NCBI GenBank assembly: GCA_903873735.1
Contig: CAIQPO010000026.1
Span: 1 to 16,133, forward strand
Source: Candidatus Collierbacteria bacterium
GTDB taxonomy: Bacteria; Patescibacteriota; Microgenomatia; UBA1400; MFAQ01
DNA: 16,133 nt
Direction: 5' to 3'
The translations under genes and the position numbers were made by a program. Shown here piece after piece: positions 1-6,275 of this stretch; the first letter of the stretch is position 1, and the number at the start of each line of letters is the position of its first letter. Below the pieces are notes generated by a model that was not told where the DNA came from, searched no databases, and worked only from the letters and a program-made list of their open reading frames with translations.

Positions 1-372
1 CTTCTTCGTTCGAAGAATTTCCGTTAGTCGATTAAAAGCTCGATGGAATGGTGTCACCACCAAACAGGATGCATTGATTGTCAACAGTGACCAAGGATCA
101 TCAATGCCAAATTCTGTAAGAGTCATAGCCTCGTGGTATAGCTCATCAGGAATAACCGGCATATCGACATAGGTATGTAACCCATGCAACACACCAGCAC
201 CAAAATGGCTCAAGCACACACTTCCCTGGCATGTGACCAAGTGATGTCCGCTTTGGGGACCACCTTTTCTCCAGATAAATCCTGAGCCTGTGTGAGCTGA
301 TAAATACTCAACCCAGGCTCCTTTTGTTTCTTCGCCTAAGCCTAGGCCAATAACTTCATAAACTCTCTTCAT
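1..372 (-). CDS. Divergent adenylosuccinate synthetase (PurA)-like protein, C-terminus outside window
   Basis: The frame starts at the ATG read down from 372, after a strong GGAAGGAG ribosome site, and runs open for 124 codons off the left edge. The translation aligns by eye with the N-terminal third of PurA, which joins IMP and aspartate using GTP. A GLGLGEETKG segment (residues 9-18) matches the GTQWGDEGKG loop, GGPQSGHHL (37-45) matches GGHNAGHTL, and TPFHRAFNRLTE (107-118) matches the YHxALD region. The residue at the catalytic Asp13 position is Glu14, the loop glycine after it is Thr16 and the second loop lysine is Ala19; the loop Lys17 and the catalytic-type His43 remain. It follows the vWA gene on the same strand beyond a terminator. 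The altered loop argues against an ordinary housekeeping PurA; a changed substrate, as in phage PurZ enzymes, or a non-enzymatic role is possible. Homology is fairly sure, function is not. Confidence 0.72.
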   Translation of the reverse strand, partial: MKRVYEVIGLGLGEETKGAWVEYLSAHTGSGFIWRKGGPQSGHHLVTCQGSVCLSHFGAGVLHGLHTYVDMPVIPDELYHEAMTLTEFGIDDPWSLLTINASCLVVTPFHRAFNRLTEILRTKK

Positions 373-396
373 CACAAGCTCCTTCCAAAAGATTTA

Positions 397-424
397 AAAA
401 AGGGGGTGCTTATTAGGCACCCCC
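397..424 (-). terminator. Strong intrinsic terminator after the vWA gene
   Basis: On the minus strand a perfect 8-bp stem GGGGGTGC/GCACCCCC with a 7-nt loop (402-424) is followed directly by a run of T (396-401). It lies 10 bp after the vWA stop codon. The PurA-like start codon is only 24 bp beyond the 397 edge, leaving no room for an ordinary separate promoter, so that gene may depend on readthrough. Confidence 0.9.
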
Positions 425-434
425 TGTGAATCAG

Positions 435-1631
435 TTAGAACTTTGACCAATCGGTCTTGCTTGAAGCAGGCTTGCGGCGAGCCGGACGGCCGATCCCTTC
501 GGGGATCACCAATTCAGGCTCAGCTTCTTCAGAAGGAACAGTGTTTTCAGCCGCGCGTTCGTGACCAACAGGCCACAGATGGCGATAATGCTCAAACACA
601 TCACCTTTCTTAGGAAGTTTGCCCCAGCCAGGCAGCTTTGTCTGGACACCCAGCTCAACGCCAGCATCCATGATCCAACGCCAGATCTTGCGGGCATCAG
701 CAGCCGTGCGATGGACATTGCCCTTGGTGCCGTTGACGATGAACTCAATCAGGCCAGCTTCAGTGGGATTGGGAGTTTCCCCGCACCACACCAGTGCCGC
801 CTGAACTTCAGCCAACAGACTCACATCAGATACAACCACCACGTGGCCTTTGCCCATCACTTCTTCCCACCAATCAGTGTAGCGATTGCGATGCGCCCCT
901 TCACCACCACCACCGCACTGAATGCGGTAGACATGGTACTTGAGAGCTGCAGCTTCGTACATCTGCTTGATGGTCAGGTATCCCTGGGTTTTTCGACCCA
1001 GATGATACATCACCTCGTCGGGAGTATTGCCATCGCGGCCGATCTCGTCGCCACCAACAAACAGGTAGCCCTTGAGGCCGTAGCGGTTGATGTCCAGGTC
1101 GTTGAAGGCGGCTTGAAGCAGCGCGAACTGATATTCTTCAGTCGAATCGGCACCATTGTTTGCGTACACGATCTCGCGGATTTGCTCCGCGATGCGGTTG
1201 CCGGACTCAAACTCGGACTGCTGGATTGCAGAGATGTCTCCATTGGGGAGTGTATCGTCCTTGTCCTGGAACATCATAGCCGACATTTGCACGTCGTAGA
1301 GTTCGCGGATCGGGGCGGTCAGTTCGTAAAAAGGCACCAGCGCACGGTAGAAGCGACCAATGTTTTCACCCATGCTGGCCGTGCCATCGAAGGCCGAGAC
1401 CAGAGGAAGGGCGGGACCGTTCACCATGGTCAGCTTGCCATCAGTCTCCACAATGGAGTTGCGAGAGCGCTTGATGCGCTTCTTCACATCCACGTAGGGG
1501 TGAAGCTTGCCGGTCTTGGCAACAGTGCGTTTGCCTCGTGCAGATACTTCTTCGCGGGCAGAGCGCATGCTCTCCAAATCGCGAGTGTGTCTCTCAGTGG
1601 AAAAGGTAACAGTTGATTCTCTTTTTGCCAT
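435..1631 (-). CDS. von Willebrand factor A (vWA)-like domain protein
   Basis: A 398-residue soluble protein with no signal peptide or membrane segment. The N-terminal 60 residues are highly basic and charged. A vWA-like domain follows at about residues 72-275: a hydrophobic strand ends in FDGTASMG, giving a metal-ion-dependent adhesion site of the DxTxS form (Asp82, Thr84, Ser86), and a later strand ends in FVGGDE (Asp195), where vWA domains carry another acidic residue. The C-terminal part (about 290-398) is unrecognised and ends in a basic, proline-rich tail. The start has a GGAGG site at 1637-1641, 5 nt before ATG. The gene lies 24 bp after the kinase-like gene and ends at a strong terminator. 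Base composition is clearly richer in G+C than the window's bulk. vWA proteins usually assemble or regulate partner proteins; the partner here is probably the kinase-like protein (inference). Confidence 0.75.
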   Translation of the reverse strand: MAKRESTVTFSTERHTRDLESMRSAREEVSARGKRTVAKTGKLHPYVDVKKRIKRSRNSIVETDGKLTMVNGPALPLVSAFDGTASMGENIGRFYRALVPFYELTAPIRELYDVQMSAMMFQDKDDTLPNGDISAIQQSEFESGNRIAEQIREIVYANNGADSTEEYQFALLQAAFNDLDINRYGLKGYLFVGGDEIGRDGNTPDEVMYHLGRKTQGYLTIKQMYEAAALKYHVYRIQCGGGGEGAHRNRYTDWWEEVMGKGHVVVVSDVSLLAEVQAALVWCGETPNPTEAGLIEFIVNGTKGNVHRTAADARKIWRWIMDAGVELGVQTKLPGWGKLPKKGDVFEHYRHLWPVGHERAAENTVPSEEAEPELVIPEGIGRPARRKPASSKTDWSKF

Positions 1632-1655
1632 AATTGCCTCCAGTAGTTTTGAAGT

Positions 1656-2585
1656 TTAGAGCAAGCGGAAGGGATGCCACTGGCGCTTATGCGTCTGACC
1701 ACGGCTATTGGCGCCGCCTTCGATCAAGACTTTGGGCCAGATTTCATCGTTGAGGGCATACAGGCGGTCAAACTCGGTACGAGCCGATTCCACCTTGCCA
1801 TCCATCATCCGCTTGAGGTTGTCCACAAAGGCGCGGTGTTGGTCAGCCGTCATGATATCGCTATCATACGGAGGCTCGGTGGTATCAGTACCGCCAGCAG
1901 CCATCCAGGCGACGCGCGCAATCTGTGAGATTTCCTCGCGGCATTCAGCAGCACTCATATCTTCGTTGGCATCAATCATGTCCAGGTAGAAGACACCATG
2001 GGTCTCGGTGCAGACAAACAGGTTGTCAGCCGAAATATTCCCAATGGTGCATCCGGTGGAATGGAAAAAGTCAGCGAGTTTCAGGCTCTTGCCCAGCATC
2101 CACATCACCGATTTGAGATCGGTGCGGTGATCGCCGAGCACTGCCGATAGGGGGCGCAGCTCTTTGTAGGTCGAAACCACAGGGTGATAGCCGAGGACCA
2201 GGGCCACACGGCCGTCATCAGTGTCGATGTGTTCAATGACACGCGGGAAGAAAGCATCATAGTTCGGGGCAAATTCAGCCGTAGCTGATTCTGTATTGAG
2301 CCTCGCAGCCAGTTCCTGCATGGTCGCGATCATATATTCTGCCCAATCAAGGTACGGATTTTGATCGGCGCTGGTGGCAATCATCATGAGACCCAGTTGG
2401 CCATTCGGGAGACCGGCAGCAAAAAGCTTCCAGGTCTCGGTCGTGACCAAAGGTTCACCGGCCAGGCCGTACAGGGTGATCGGGCCATCTTTACCTTCAT
2501 GCCGACCCATTTCGGTCAAGCCTTCGGGCAGAGAAGACACACGATCTTCAGTGGGGAGTACAACAGGGGTTGTGTCGTCAGTCAT
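1656..2585 (-). CDS. Degenerate protein-kinase-like (pseudokinase) protein
   Basis: A 309-residue protein. The start at 2585 is chosen because AGGAGGT (2591-2597) sits 5 nt upstream; the frame stays open further upstream but there crosses the promoter and leader. The middle resembles a protein-kinase C-lobe: a helix ending ADFFHSTGC (171-179), then IGNISADNLF (181-190) where active kinases have HGDIxPxNIL, then FYLDMIDAN (199-207) where they have a LIDF/DFG strand. The catalytic Asp is replaced by Asn183, while Asn188 and Asp205 could still bind metal. The N-lobe (about 35-150) is poorly matched, with no clear glycine-rich loop. This suggests a pseudokinase or very weak enzyme. It is the first gene of an operon with the vWA gene, echoing known vWA-kinase pairings such as those around TerY. 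G+C is higher than in most neighbours. The kinase assignment rests on a short motif. Confidence 0.55.
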   Translation of the reverse strand: MTDDTTPVVLPTEDRVSSLPEGLTEMGRHEGKDGPITLYGLAGEPLVTTETWKLFAAGLPNGQLGLMMIATSADQNPYLDWAEYMIATMQELAARLNTESATAEFAPNYDAFFPRVIEHIDTDDGRVALVLGYHPVVSTYKELRPLSAVLGDHRTDLKSVMWMLGKSLKLADFFHSTGCTIGNISADNLFVCTETHGVFYLDMIDANEDMSAAECREEISQIARVAWMAAGGTDTTEPPYDSDIMTADQHRAFVDNLKRMMDGKVESARTEFDRLYALNDEIWPKVLIEGGANSRGQTHKRQWHPFRLL

Positions 2586-2711
2586 ATGAGACCTCCTATG
2601 AATTTTATTCTTACTGATTTCAAAGTGCGGTGTATATGGAGTAAGAACCCCATAGTTTACCACTACAAGTATTATTTGTGCAAGAGCAAGTTGATTCACT
2701 CTCACATCATA
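2586..2711 (-). promoter_or_regulatory. About 125-nt 5' leader of the kinase-like/vWA operon
   Basis: The predicted transcription start (near 2711) lies about 125 nt before the kinase-like ATG, far longer than other leaders here. It contains a possible hairpin at 2635-2654 (7-bp stem TATGGGG/CTCCATA with one G-U pair, 6-nt loop) with no T run after it, and the SD site at 2591-2597. No known riboswitch was recognised and no convincing leader peptide is present. Confidence 0.45.
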
Positions 2712-2717
2712 TTGTAG

Positions 2718-2747
2718 ATTATACACTAACAAATATTGAAATGTCAA
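2718..2747 (-). promoter_or_regulatory. Consensus sigma-70 promoter for the kinase-like/vWA operon
   Basis: On the minus strand there is an exact TTGACA (-35, 2742-2747), an 18-bp spacer and an exact TATAAT (-10, 2718-2723). It lies just downstream of the terminator of the preceding minus-strand unit and points at the kinase-like gene. It is the best promoter in the window. Confidence 0.88.
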
Positions 2748-2763
2748 GTAGAAAATTAGGCAC

Positions 2764-2784
2764 AAAAAGGGGCCTTTTGGCTCC
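2764..2784 (-). terminator. Probable intrinsic terminator after the small hydrophobic ORF
   Basis: On the minus strand GGAGCC-AAAA-GGCCCC (2784-2769) forms a 6-bp stem with one A-C mismatch, followed by five T (2768-2764). It lies 8 bp after the small ORF stop and 16 bp before the next -35 box, which suits the end of the UGDH-like/small-ORF transcript. Confidence 0.6.
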
Positions 2785-2792
2785 AAAATAAA

Positions 2793-2912
2793 TCAAAGTC
2801 TCAGTGAGACGATGAGTAAAACCACTGCAACCACAACTAGGAACCAGGGTCCAAATAGAGTGGCGCCTCCAACGATAATAACTCCCAGAGCTAGCATAAC
2901 AAGTGTTATCAT
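2793..2912 (-). CDS. Small hydrophobic single-pass membrane peptide (39 aa)
   Basis: The frame from ATG at 2912 encodes a 39-residue peptide that is almost all hydrophobic, with GVIIVGGATLF and FLVVVAVVLLIV stretches and a C-terminal Arg, so it could be a small membrane protein. It is followed by a terminator-like hairpin. Two things weaken the call. The strong SD site GGAGGT (2949-2954) is placed for an ATG at 2943 in a different frame, whose protein becomes an unconvincing Arg/Cys/Ser-rich string. The stop is TGA, which no other gene here uses. A one-base shift near 2912-2920 would join the SD-led basic start to the hydrophobic part. No family is recognised. Confidence 0.4.
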   Translation of the reverse strand: MITLVMLALGVIIVGGATLFGPWFLVVVAVVLLIVSLRL

Positions 2913-2981
2913 CGCACCTCGGGCGACTCCGTACTTGCGACATCAGCAACCTCCATTGAACATATAACCTATATTAAAACT

Positions 2982-4052
2982 TTACTTATTGCCAAAAGAC
3001 GAAGATACGGCAAAAGGAATTTCTTCCCAATCGTGCACTTTCCTTACCGACAAATTCTTTTTCCACACAGCATCAAGAATAGTAGTATCTACTCCTAATT
3101 TTTTAGACATACCTCTTAATGCCAGTAAGTCTTTAGGAAAACATTTACCACCAAACCCTTTTAGAGTGGTGATATCCAGATGCCCATCTCCAATTCTTTT
3201 ATCTGCCACCACCATCTTCTTTACCTCTTCATACTTAATCTCCAGACTCTCACAAATCTGATACATTTCGTTTGCAAATGTTACCTTTGTGGCTAAAAAG
3301 CAGTTGCTCATATACTTCACCATCTCTGCCGAAGTGGGATCGGTAAGAAAAATTGGGCATAAAGGCAATACAGTTTGGTAAAGAGAAGAAATTCTTCTTA
3401 GCGTCTGATCGTTACTAGCTCCAACCACCACTCTATCTGCGTTCACAAAATCCTGTAAAAATGATGCCTCTCTTAAAAACTCCGGATTAAAACAAAAAAG
3501 TGACTTTGGGTATTTCTTTTCATATCTAGCGGTAGTGCCAGGCACCACAGTAGATTTTATGACAATGATTTTATCTGTTCCCTCAGTCAGATTAGCCACT
3601 TTCTCAATATTCTCATCCATAATGCATAAATCAATTCCTGACTCATCACTCTTTATTGGAGTCGGAAGGCAAATGAAAATATAATCGCTTGCACTAACTA
3701 CATTCTCCAATGAATCAAAGTCTTTGTACTTATCATATATATGAATATCATGATTGGAAAAACCGTACTCCACCGCCTGTCCCACAAAGCCATACCCCAC
3801 AATCCCAATTCTGAATTTTCTTTTGGCGGTAGCTGTGTGCCCATAATTTACCGGAGTAATTCCCCTAGCAGACTGTTTGTTTTGTTGGATATAGCCTTTA
3901 TCAACTAAAGCTGAAATATATTGATGTATTGTAGTTTTTGACTTATTAAAGTATTTTGCTACTTCTTCAAGGGTAGGGGAATATTGGTTTTTGGCGACAT
4001 ACTCCACGATGTAGTCTAATACTTGCTTCTGTTTTGGTGTAATACCTAACAT
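2982..4052 (-). CDS. LexA-type HTH domain fused to a short UDP-glucose/GDP-mannose dehydrogenase-like enzyme
   Basis: Residues 1-68 closely resemble the LexA DNA-binding winged helix: ITPKQKQVLDYI, then SPTLEEVAKYF, then LVDKGYIQQ and ARGITPV. After a short linker, residues 79-350 are a UDP-glucose/GDP-mannose dehydrogenase: Rossmann motif GYGFVG (86-91), STVVPGT (167-173), FNPEFLREA (188-196), KYMSNCFLATK (246-256) with the family Lys and Asn, and catalytic Cys304 in FGGKCFPKDL. Such enzymes oxidise UDP-sugars to uronates with NAD. The usual C-terminal UDP-binding domain of about 100 residues is absent; full-length members have about 390-450 residues, while the enzyme part here has about 280. 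No serine/lysine autoproteolysis domain of LexA follows. It may be a sugar- or NAD-sensing regulator or a short enzyme with an added DNA-binding domain. The domain calls are strong; the combined role is unknown. Confidence 0.85.
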   Translation of the reverse strand: MLGITPKQKQVLDYIVEYVAKNQYSPTLEEVAKYFNKSKTTIHQYISALVDKGYIQQNKQSARGITPVNYGHTATAKRKFRIGIVGYGFVGQAVEYGFSNHDIHIYDKYKDFDSLENVVSASDYIFICLPTPIKSDESGIDLCIMDENIEKVANLTEGTDKIIVIKSTVVPGTTARYEKKYPKSLFCFNPEFLREASFLQDFVNADRVVVGASNDQTLRRISSLYQTVLPLCPIFLTDPTSAEMVKYMSNCFLATKVTFANEMYQICESLEIKYEEVKKMVVADKRIGDGHLDITTLKGFGGKCFPKDLLALRGMSKKLGVDTTILDAVWKKNLSVRKVHDWEEIPFAVSSSFGNK

Positions 4053-4071
4053 AATACTAAATAAATACTAA
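4042..4071. repeat. Direct repeats at the start of the HTH-dehydrogenase gene
   Basis: ATACCTAA (4042-4049) and two copies of ATACTAA (4054-4060 and 4065-4071) recur with 11-12 bp period, about one helical turn. On the minus strand the ATACTAA copies read TTAGTAT and overlap the likely -10 region (TAGTAT at 4065-4070, 12 nt before the ATG). They could be an operator for the encoded HTH domain or merely tandem -10-like boxes. Confidence 0.35.
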
Positions 4072-4114
4072 CTAAATTCAGTAAACATCAAAGATATTTG
4101 TCTGTCAACTAGTT

Positions 4115-4120
4115 TAAAAT
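4115..4120 (+). promoter_or_regulatory. -10 box of cutA, probable leaderless start
   Basis: TAAAAT ends 6 nt before the cutA ATG, so transcription would begin at or near the start codon. No SD site is present. No clear -35 box was found. Confidence 0.45.
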
Positions 4121-4126
4121 AGAGTT

Positions 4127-4414
4127 ATGGATCAAACTCAACCAATATATATCAACATCCCGGTACCAACTAAAGAGGAAGCAGATAAACTATGCCGACA
4201 AATAATTGAGCTAGATCTGGCAGGCACAGGCAAAATTCACGAAAATGTCACCCTCATGTGGAAGCATGATGAAGTAGGAGAAGATAAAGTTTGTTTAATG
4301 AGTCTAAAATCCATCAGAGGCAATCTGGAGAAAATTCATGAATTTATTCTAAACAATCATTCCTGGAAGACTCCTTGCATAGAAGTTACTGCCCTACAAA
4401 CCGACATGTGCTAG
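4127..4414 (+). CDS. cutA: CutA1-like divalent cation tolerance protein
   Basis: A 95-residue protein matching the small CutA family in length and layout: a first strand IYINIPVP followed by a helix TKEEADKLCRQIIELDLAG (about 15-33), a central strand around VTLMWKHDEVGEDKVCLMSLKS (41-62), where the family has the SxYxWxGxxxxxxE pattern, a second helix NLEKIHEFILNNH (66-78) and a closing strand PCIEVTAL (83-90). CutA proteins form trimers and have been linked to copper and other divalent-metal tolerance, although the mechanism is not settled. The gene is divergent from the HTH-dehydrogenase gene across 74 bp and is followed one base after its stop by the membrane metalloprotease gene, so the two are probably cotranscribed. 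Assignment rests on fold pattern rather than long identical motifs. Confidence 0.82.
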   Translation: MDQTQPIYINIPVPTKEEADKLCRQIIELDLAGTGKIHENVTLMWKHDEVGEDKVCLMSLKSIRGNLEKIHEFILNNHSWKTPCIEVTALQTDMC

Positions 4415-4415
4415 C

Positions 4416-5081
4416 ATGAGCCTAATCTATTTAGCCTCATTACTCGTCTTCTTATTACTTTCCCATTTATTTTTGACAAAATCATTTAGCTACTTCATTC
4501 ATCGCCATGGTGGTAAGAGAAGCCATGCCATTACAATTTGGAGCATTTTCTTCCTGCCAGGCACAATACTCCACGAAGGCTCTCACTTCCTGGCTGCAGT
4601 GTTTTCAGGGGCTAGGACAGGAAAAATTTCAGTACTTCCCGAATTTTTATCAGAGGATGATGGGGGACCAGTTACACTTGGTTTCCTAGAGACACAGCAA
4701 CTAAATCCAATACAGGGCTTTTTTGTAGGTCTTGCTCCGCTTTTTATTGGACTCACCAGTACCAGCTTTCTTGTATATTTTCTCACTCACACAATTAACC
4801 AAAATCATATCTATCTTTCTTTATTGCTTTCTTATCTATTCTTTGTAATTTCCAACTCCATGTTTCCTAGCTGGCCAGATATCAAACAAACCCTCTCCTT
4901 AATAGTGATATTCATCTTAATAACACTAATTTCACTATATTTTGGTTTCAAGCTGCCTGAAATTCAAAGCAATAAGCAATTTGAAGAATATCTAAATTAC
5001 GCCAACTATAGTCTAGTAATATCCACTTCACTAAACCTATTAATTGGCGCAATCTTTAAAATATTTTCCAAAAGACCCTAG
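4416..5081 (+). CDS. Integral membrane putative zinc metalloprotease (HExxH, M50-like)
   Basis: A 221-residue protein with about six hydrophobic segments (near 2-20, 42-60, 102-123, 131-150, 158-177, 199-216). The second contains LHEGSHFLAA with a classic zinc-binding HExxH motif (His53, Glu54, His57) inside the membrane, as in site-2-protease-like families. A later NSMFPSWPD segment (147-155) could supply the third ligand, Asp155, as the DG motif does in M50 enzymes. The likely role is cleavage of membrane substrates or a related zinc-dependent membrane function; no substrate can be inferred. It begins one base after the cutA stop. Its TAG stop overlaps the stop of the convergent cytochrome b5-like gene within one CTAG. 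Confidence 0.68.
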   Translation: MSLIYLASLLVFLLLSHLFLTKSFSYFIHRHGGKRSHAITIWSIFFLPGTILHEGSHFLAAVFSGARTGKISVLPEFLSEDDGGPVTLGFLETQQLNPIQGFFVGLAPLFIGLTSTSFLVYFLTHTINQNHIYLSLLLSYLFFVISNSMFPSWPDIKQTLSLIVIFILITLISLYFGFKLPEIQSNKQFEEYLNYANYSLVISTSLNLLIGAIFKIFSKRP

Positions 5082-5512
5082 TTTGTTTTTACCTCAAAAA
5101 GACCCATTAGAGTTTTGGTTAGAATTTCCATTGCACTGGAAGGATGTGATCCCTTACCGCTTCGTTTGTTAAATGCTTCAGAAGCATCTTTTCCACACCA
5201 ATTTGTTATTGCCATCTCACCACCCTTATGAACTGGGATTATTTTTGTCACATCATAAACTTTGCCATCTACAATTACCCAGCAATCATCTTTTGTAGAG
5301 TGTTTTTTAAGCACAGAATCACTTACATTCTCGATAGCAGCTTGAGTCACTGTTGGAGTAGGGCTAGGTGAGTATTCAGCTGTATTTATTGCCAGATCTG
5401 TTGACTTTGGTTTTGAGTTTGAAGAGTTTAAAAACACCCCTAATCCAACCAAAACCACCAAGCCAATACCAATCCATAAATTGTAATTACCATTTTTTGT
5501 TTGTTCTTCCAT
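5078..5512 (-). CDS. Membrane-anchored cytochrome b5-like heme-binding protein
   Basis: A 144-residue protein: a short polar N-terminus, one transmembrane helix (about 12-28), a Ser/Thr/Pro-rich linker (30-60) and a cytochrome b5-like domain (about 64-143). The domain keeps the family pattern DCWVIVDGKVYDVTKI (76-91), the first heme ligand His95 in VHKGGE (usually HPGG) and the second, His123, in GSHPSS. The heme domain would face outside the membrane and probably transfers single electrons; the redox partner is unknown. The start at 5512 is chosen because TATGAT lies 6 nt upstream; an in-frame ATG at 5530 would add six residues upstream of that box. It converges on and overlaps the metalloprotease gene by 4 bp. 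Confidence 0.82.
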   Translation of the reverse strand: MEEQTKNGNYNLWIGIGLVVLVGLGVFLNSSNSKPKSTDLAINTAEYSPSPTPTVTQAAIENVSDSVLKKHSTKDDCWVIVDGKVYDVTKIIPVHKGGEMAITNWCGKDASEAFNKRSGKGSHPSSAMEILTKTLMGLFEVKTN

Positions 5513-5518
5513 AAAATT

Positions 5519-5524
5519 ATCATA
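5519..5524 (-). promoter_or_regulatory. -10 box of the cytochrome b5-like gene
   Basis: TATGAT on the minus strand ends 6 nt before the ATG at 5512, a leaderless arrangement. It supports the shorter start. Confidence 0.4.
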
Positions 5525-5570
5525 TACCATAATTGTCTATGTTATCAAGGTTAACAAATAGACCTATAAC

Positions 5571-5599
5571 TTGACTTTTAGGCATAATTGTGGTATATT
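5571..5599 (+). promoter_or_regulatory. Sigma-70-type promoter of the 5637 gene
   Basis: TTGACT (5571-5576), 17-bp spacer, TATATT (5594-5599): five of six matches in each box with ideal spacing. The leader would be about 30 nt and carries an AAAGGAG site at 5623-5629. Confidence 0.8.
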
Positions 5600-5636
5600 C
5601 ACCCCATCTCATTCGCACTTTCAAAGGAGTTAAAAC

Positions 5637-6230
5637 ATGCGCGAAGTTACCGTAAACAACCTTCTGGCTGTTCTTAATCGTGCCTGGTATGATGCCAAGC
5701 AGATGGTTCGGCTGGTGCGTGAATCTCATCTCAGCAATATCTACCCCGCTGTCATGGTGACACATGGTCCTCAGAACGCATTGGATATTGCCGTTGAATT
5801 CAGCACGAAATACCAACCCGCTGTATTCAGAAAAAAAATCGGTAAAAATATGTGGGAATGTGTGAACTTCAAACACTTCCCAGAAATGACTGCAGAAGAA
5901 GTGATCAAATACGCAGAGCATGCCCGAAAGATCCTCCCCGCTGATTACCAGCCTCCTGTGGCCACCGCCCGGCACGGAGTGGAGATGCTTTTGGCCAATA
6001 ATCCCTCCAATGCCAGCGCCTATGTCCGGTTGATCAGTAGTGGCATTAATGTTTACCCGTATTTGTTCAATGTCCCTGAAACCGACAATCCAGAATACCT
6101 GATTTTGGAGAACACAGCAGGTCACTCGATTGTTCTCTGGATCATGCATCACGGTGAGAAGACTTTCTTCACACCCACTGACCAGATTTGGATGTCCATC
6201 GAAGATGTCATCGCCTTCGCCAACAGCTAG
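5637..6230 (+). CDS. Uncharacterised soluble protein, 197 aa
   Basis: A complete gene with a good promoter, an AAAGGAG ribosome site 7 nt before ATG and an intrinsic terminator right after it, so it is a well-defined single-gene unit. The product has no signal peptide, no clear membrane segment and no motif I recognise. It looks like mixed alpha/beta: a basic helical start (5-30), possible strands around YPAVMVTH (36-43) and PAVFRKK (61-67), a helix TAEEVIKYAEHARKIL (84-99), a middle around ATARHGVEML (108-117) and a C-terminal stretch SIVLWIMHHGEKTFF (163-177). Several His residues occur but no recognised catalytic set. Its base composition and SD-led start resemble the vWA/kinase operon and the CPBP gene more than its immediate neighbours. 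Function unknown. Confidence 0.78.
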   Translation: MREVTVNNLLAVLNRAWYDAKQMVRLVRESHLSNIYPAVMVTHGPQNALDIAVEFSTKYQPAVFRKKIGKNMWECVNFKHFPEMTAEEVIKYAEHARKILPADYQPPVATARHGVEMLLANNPSNASAYVRLISSGINVYPYLFNVPETDNPEYLILENTAGHSIVLWIMHHGEKTFFTPTDQIWMSIEDVIAFANS

Positions 6231-6246
6231 CTCCAAAGCGATACAG

Positions 6247-6274
6247 CCTCCCCTCAAAAAGGGGAGGTTTTTTT
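6247..6274 (+). terminator. Intrinsic terminator of the 5637 gene
   Basis: A perfect 7-bp stem CCTCCCC/GGGGAGG with a 7-nt loop (TCAAAAA) followed by seven T. It begins 16 bp after the stop codon. Confidence 0.93.
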
Positions 6275-6275
6275 G

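Noticed and set aside
561..1616. Plus-strand open frame of 351 codons across the vWA gene
   Set aside because: It is antisense to a gene with SD site, terminator and vWA motifs; its product has no domain-like pattern and arises from the G+C-rich codon structure of the real gene.
2586..2786. Upstream extension of the kinase-like protein by 67 codons
   Set aside because: The extension would translate the consensus promoter and leader, while a strong SD site marks the ATG at 2585.
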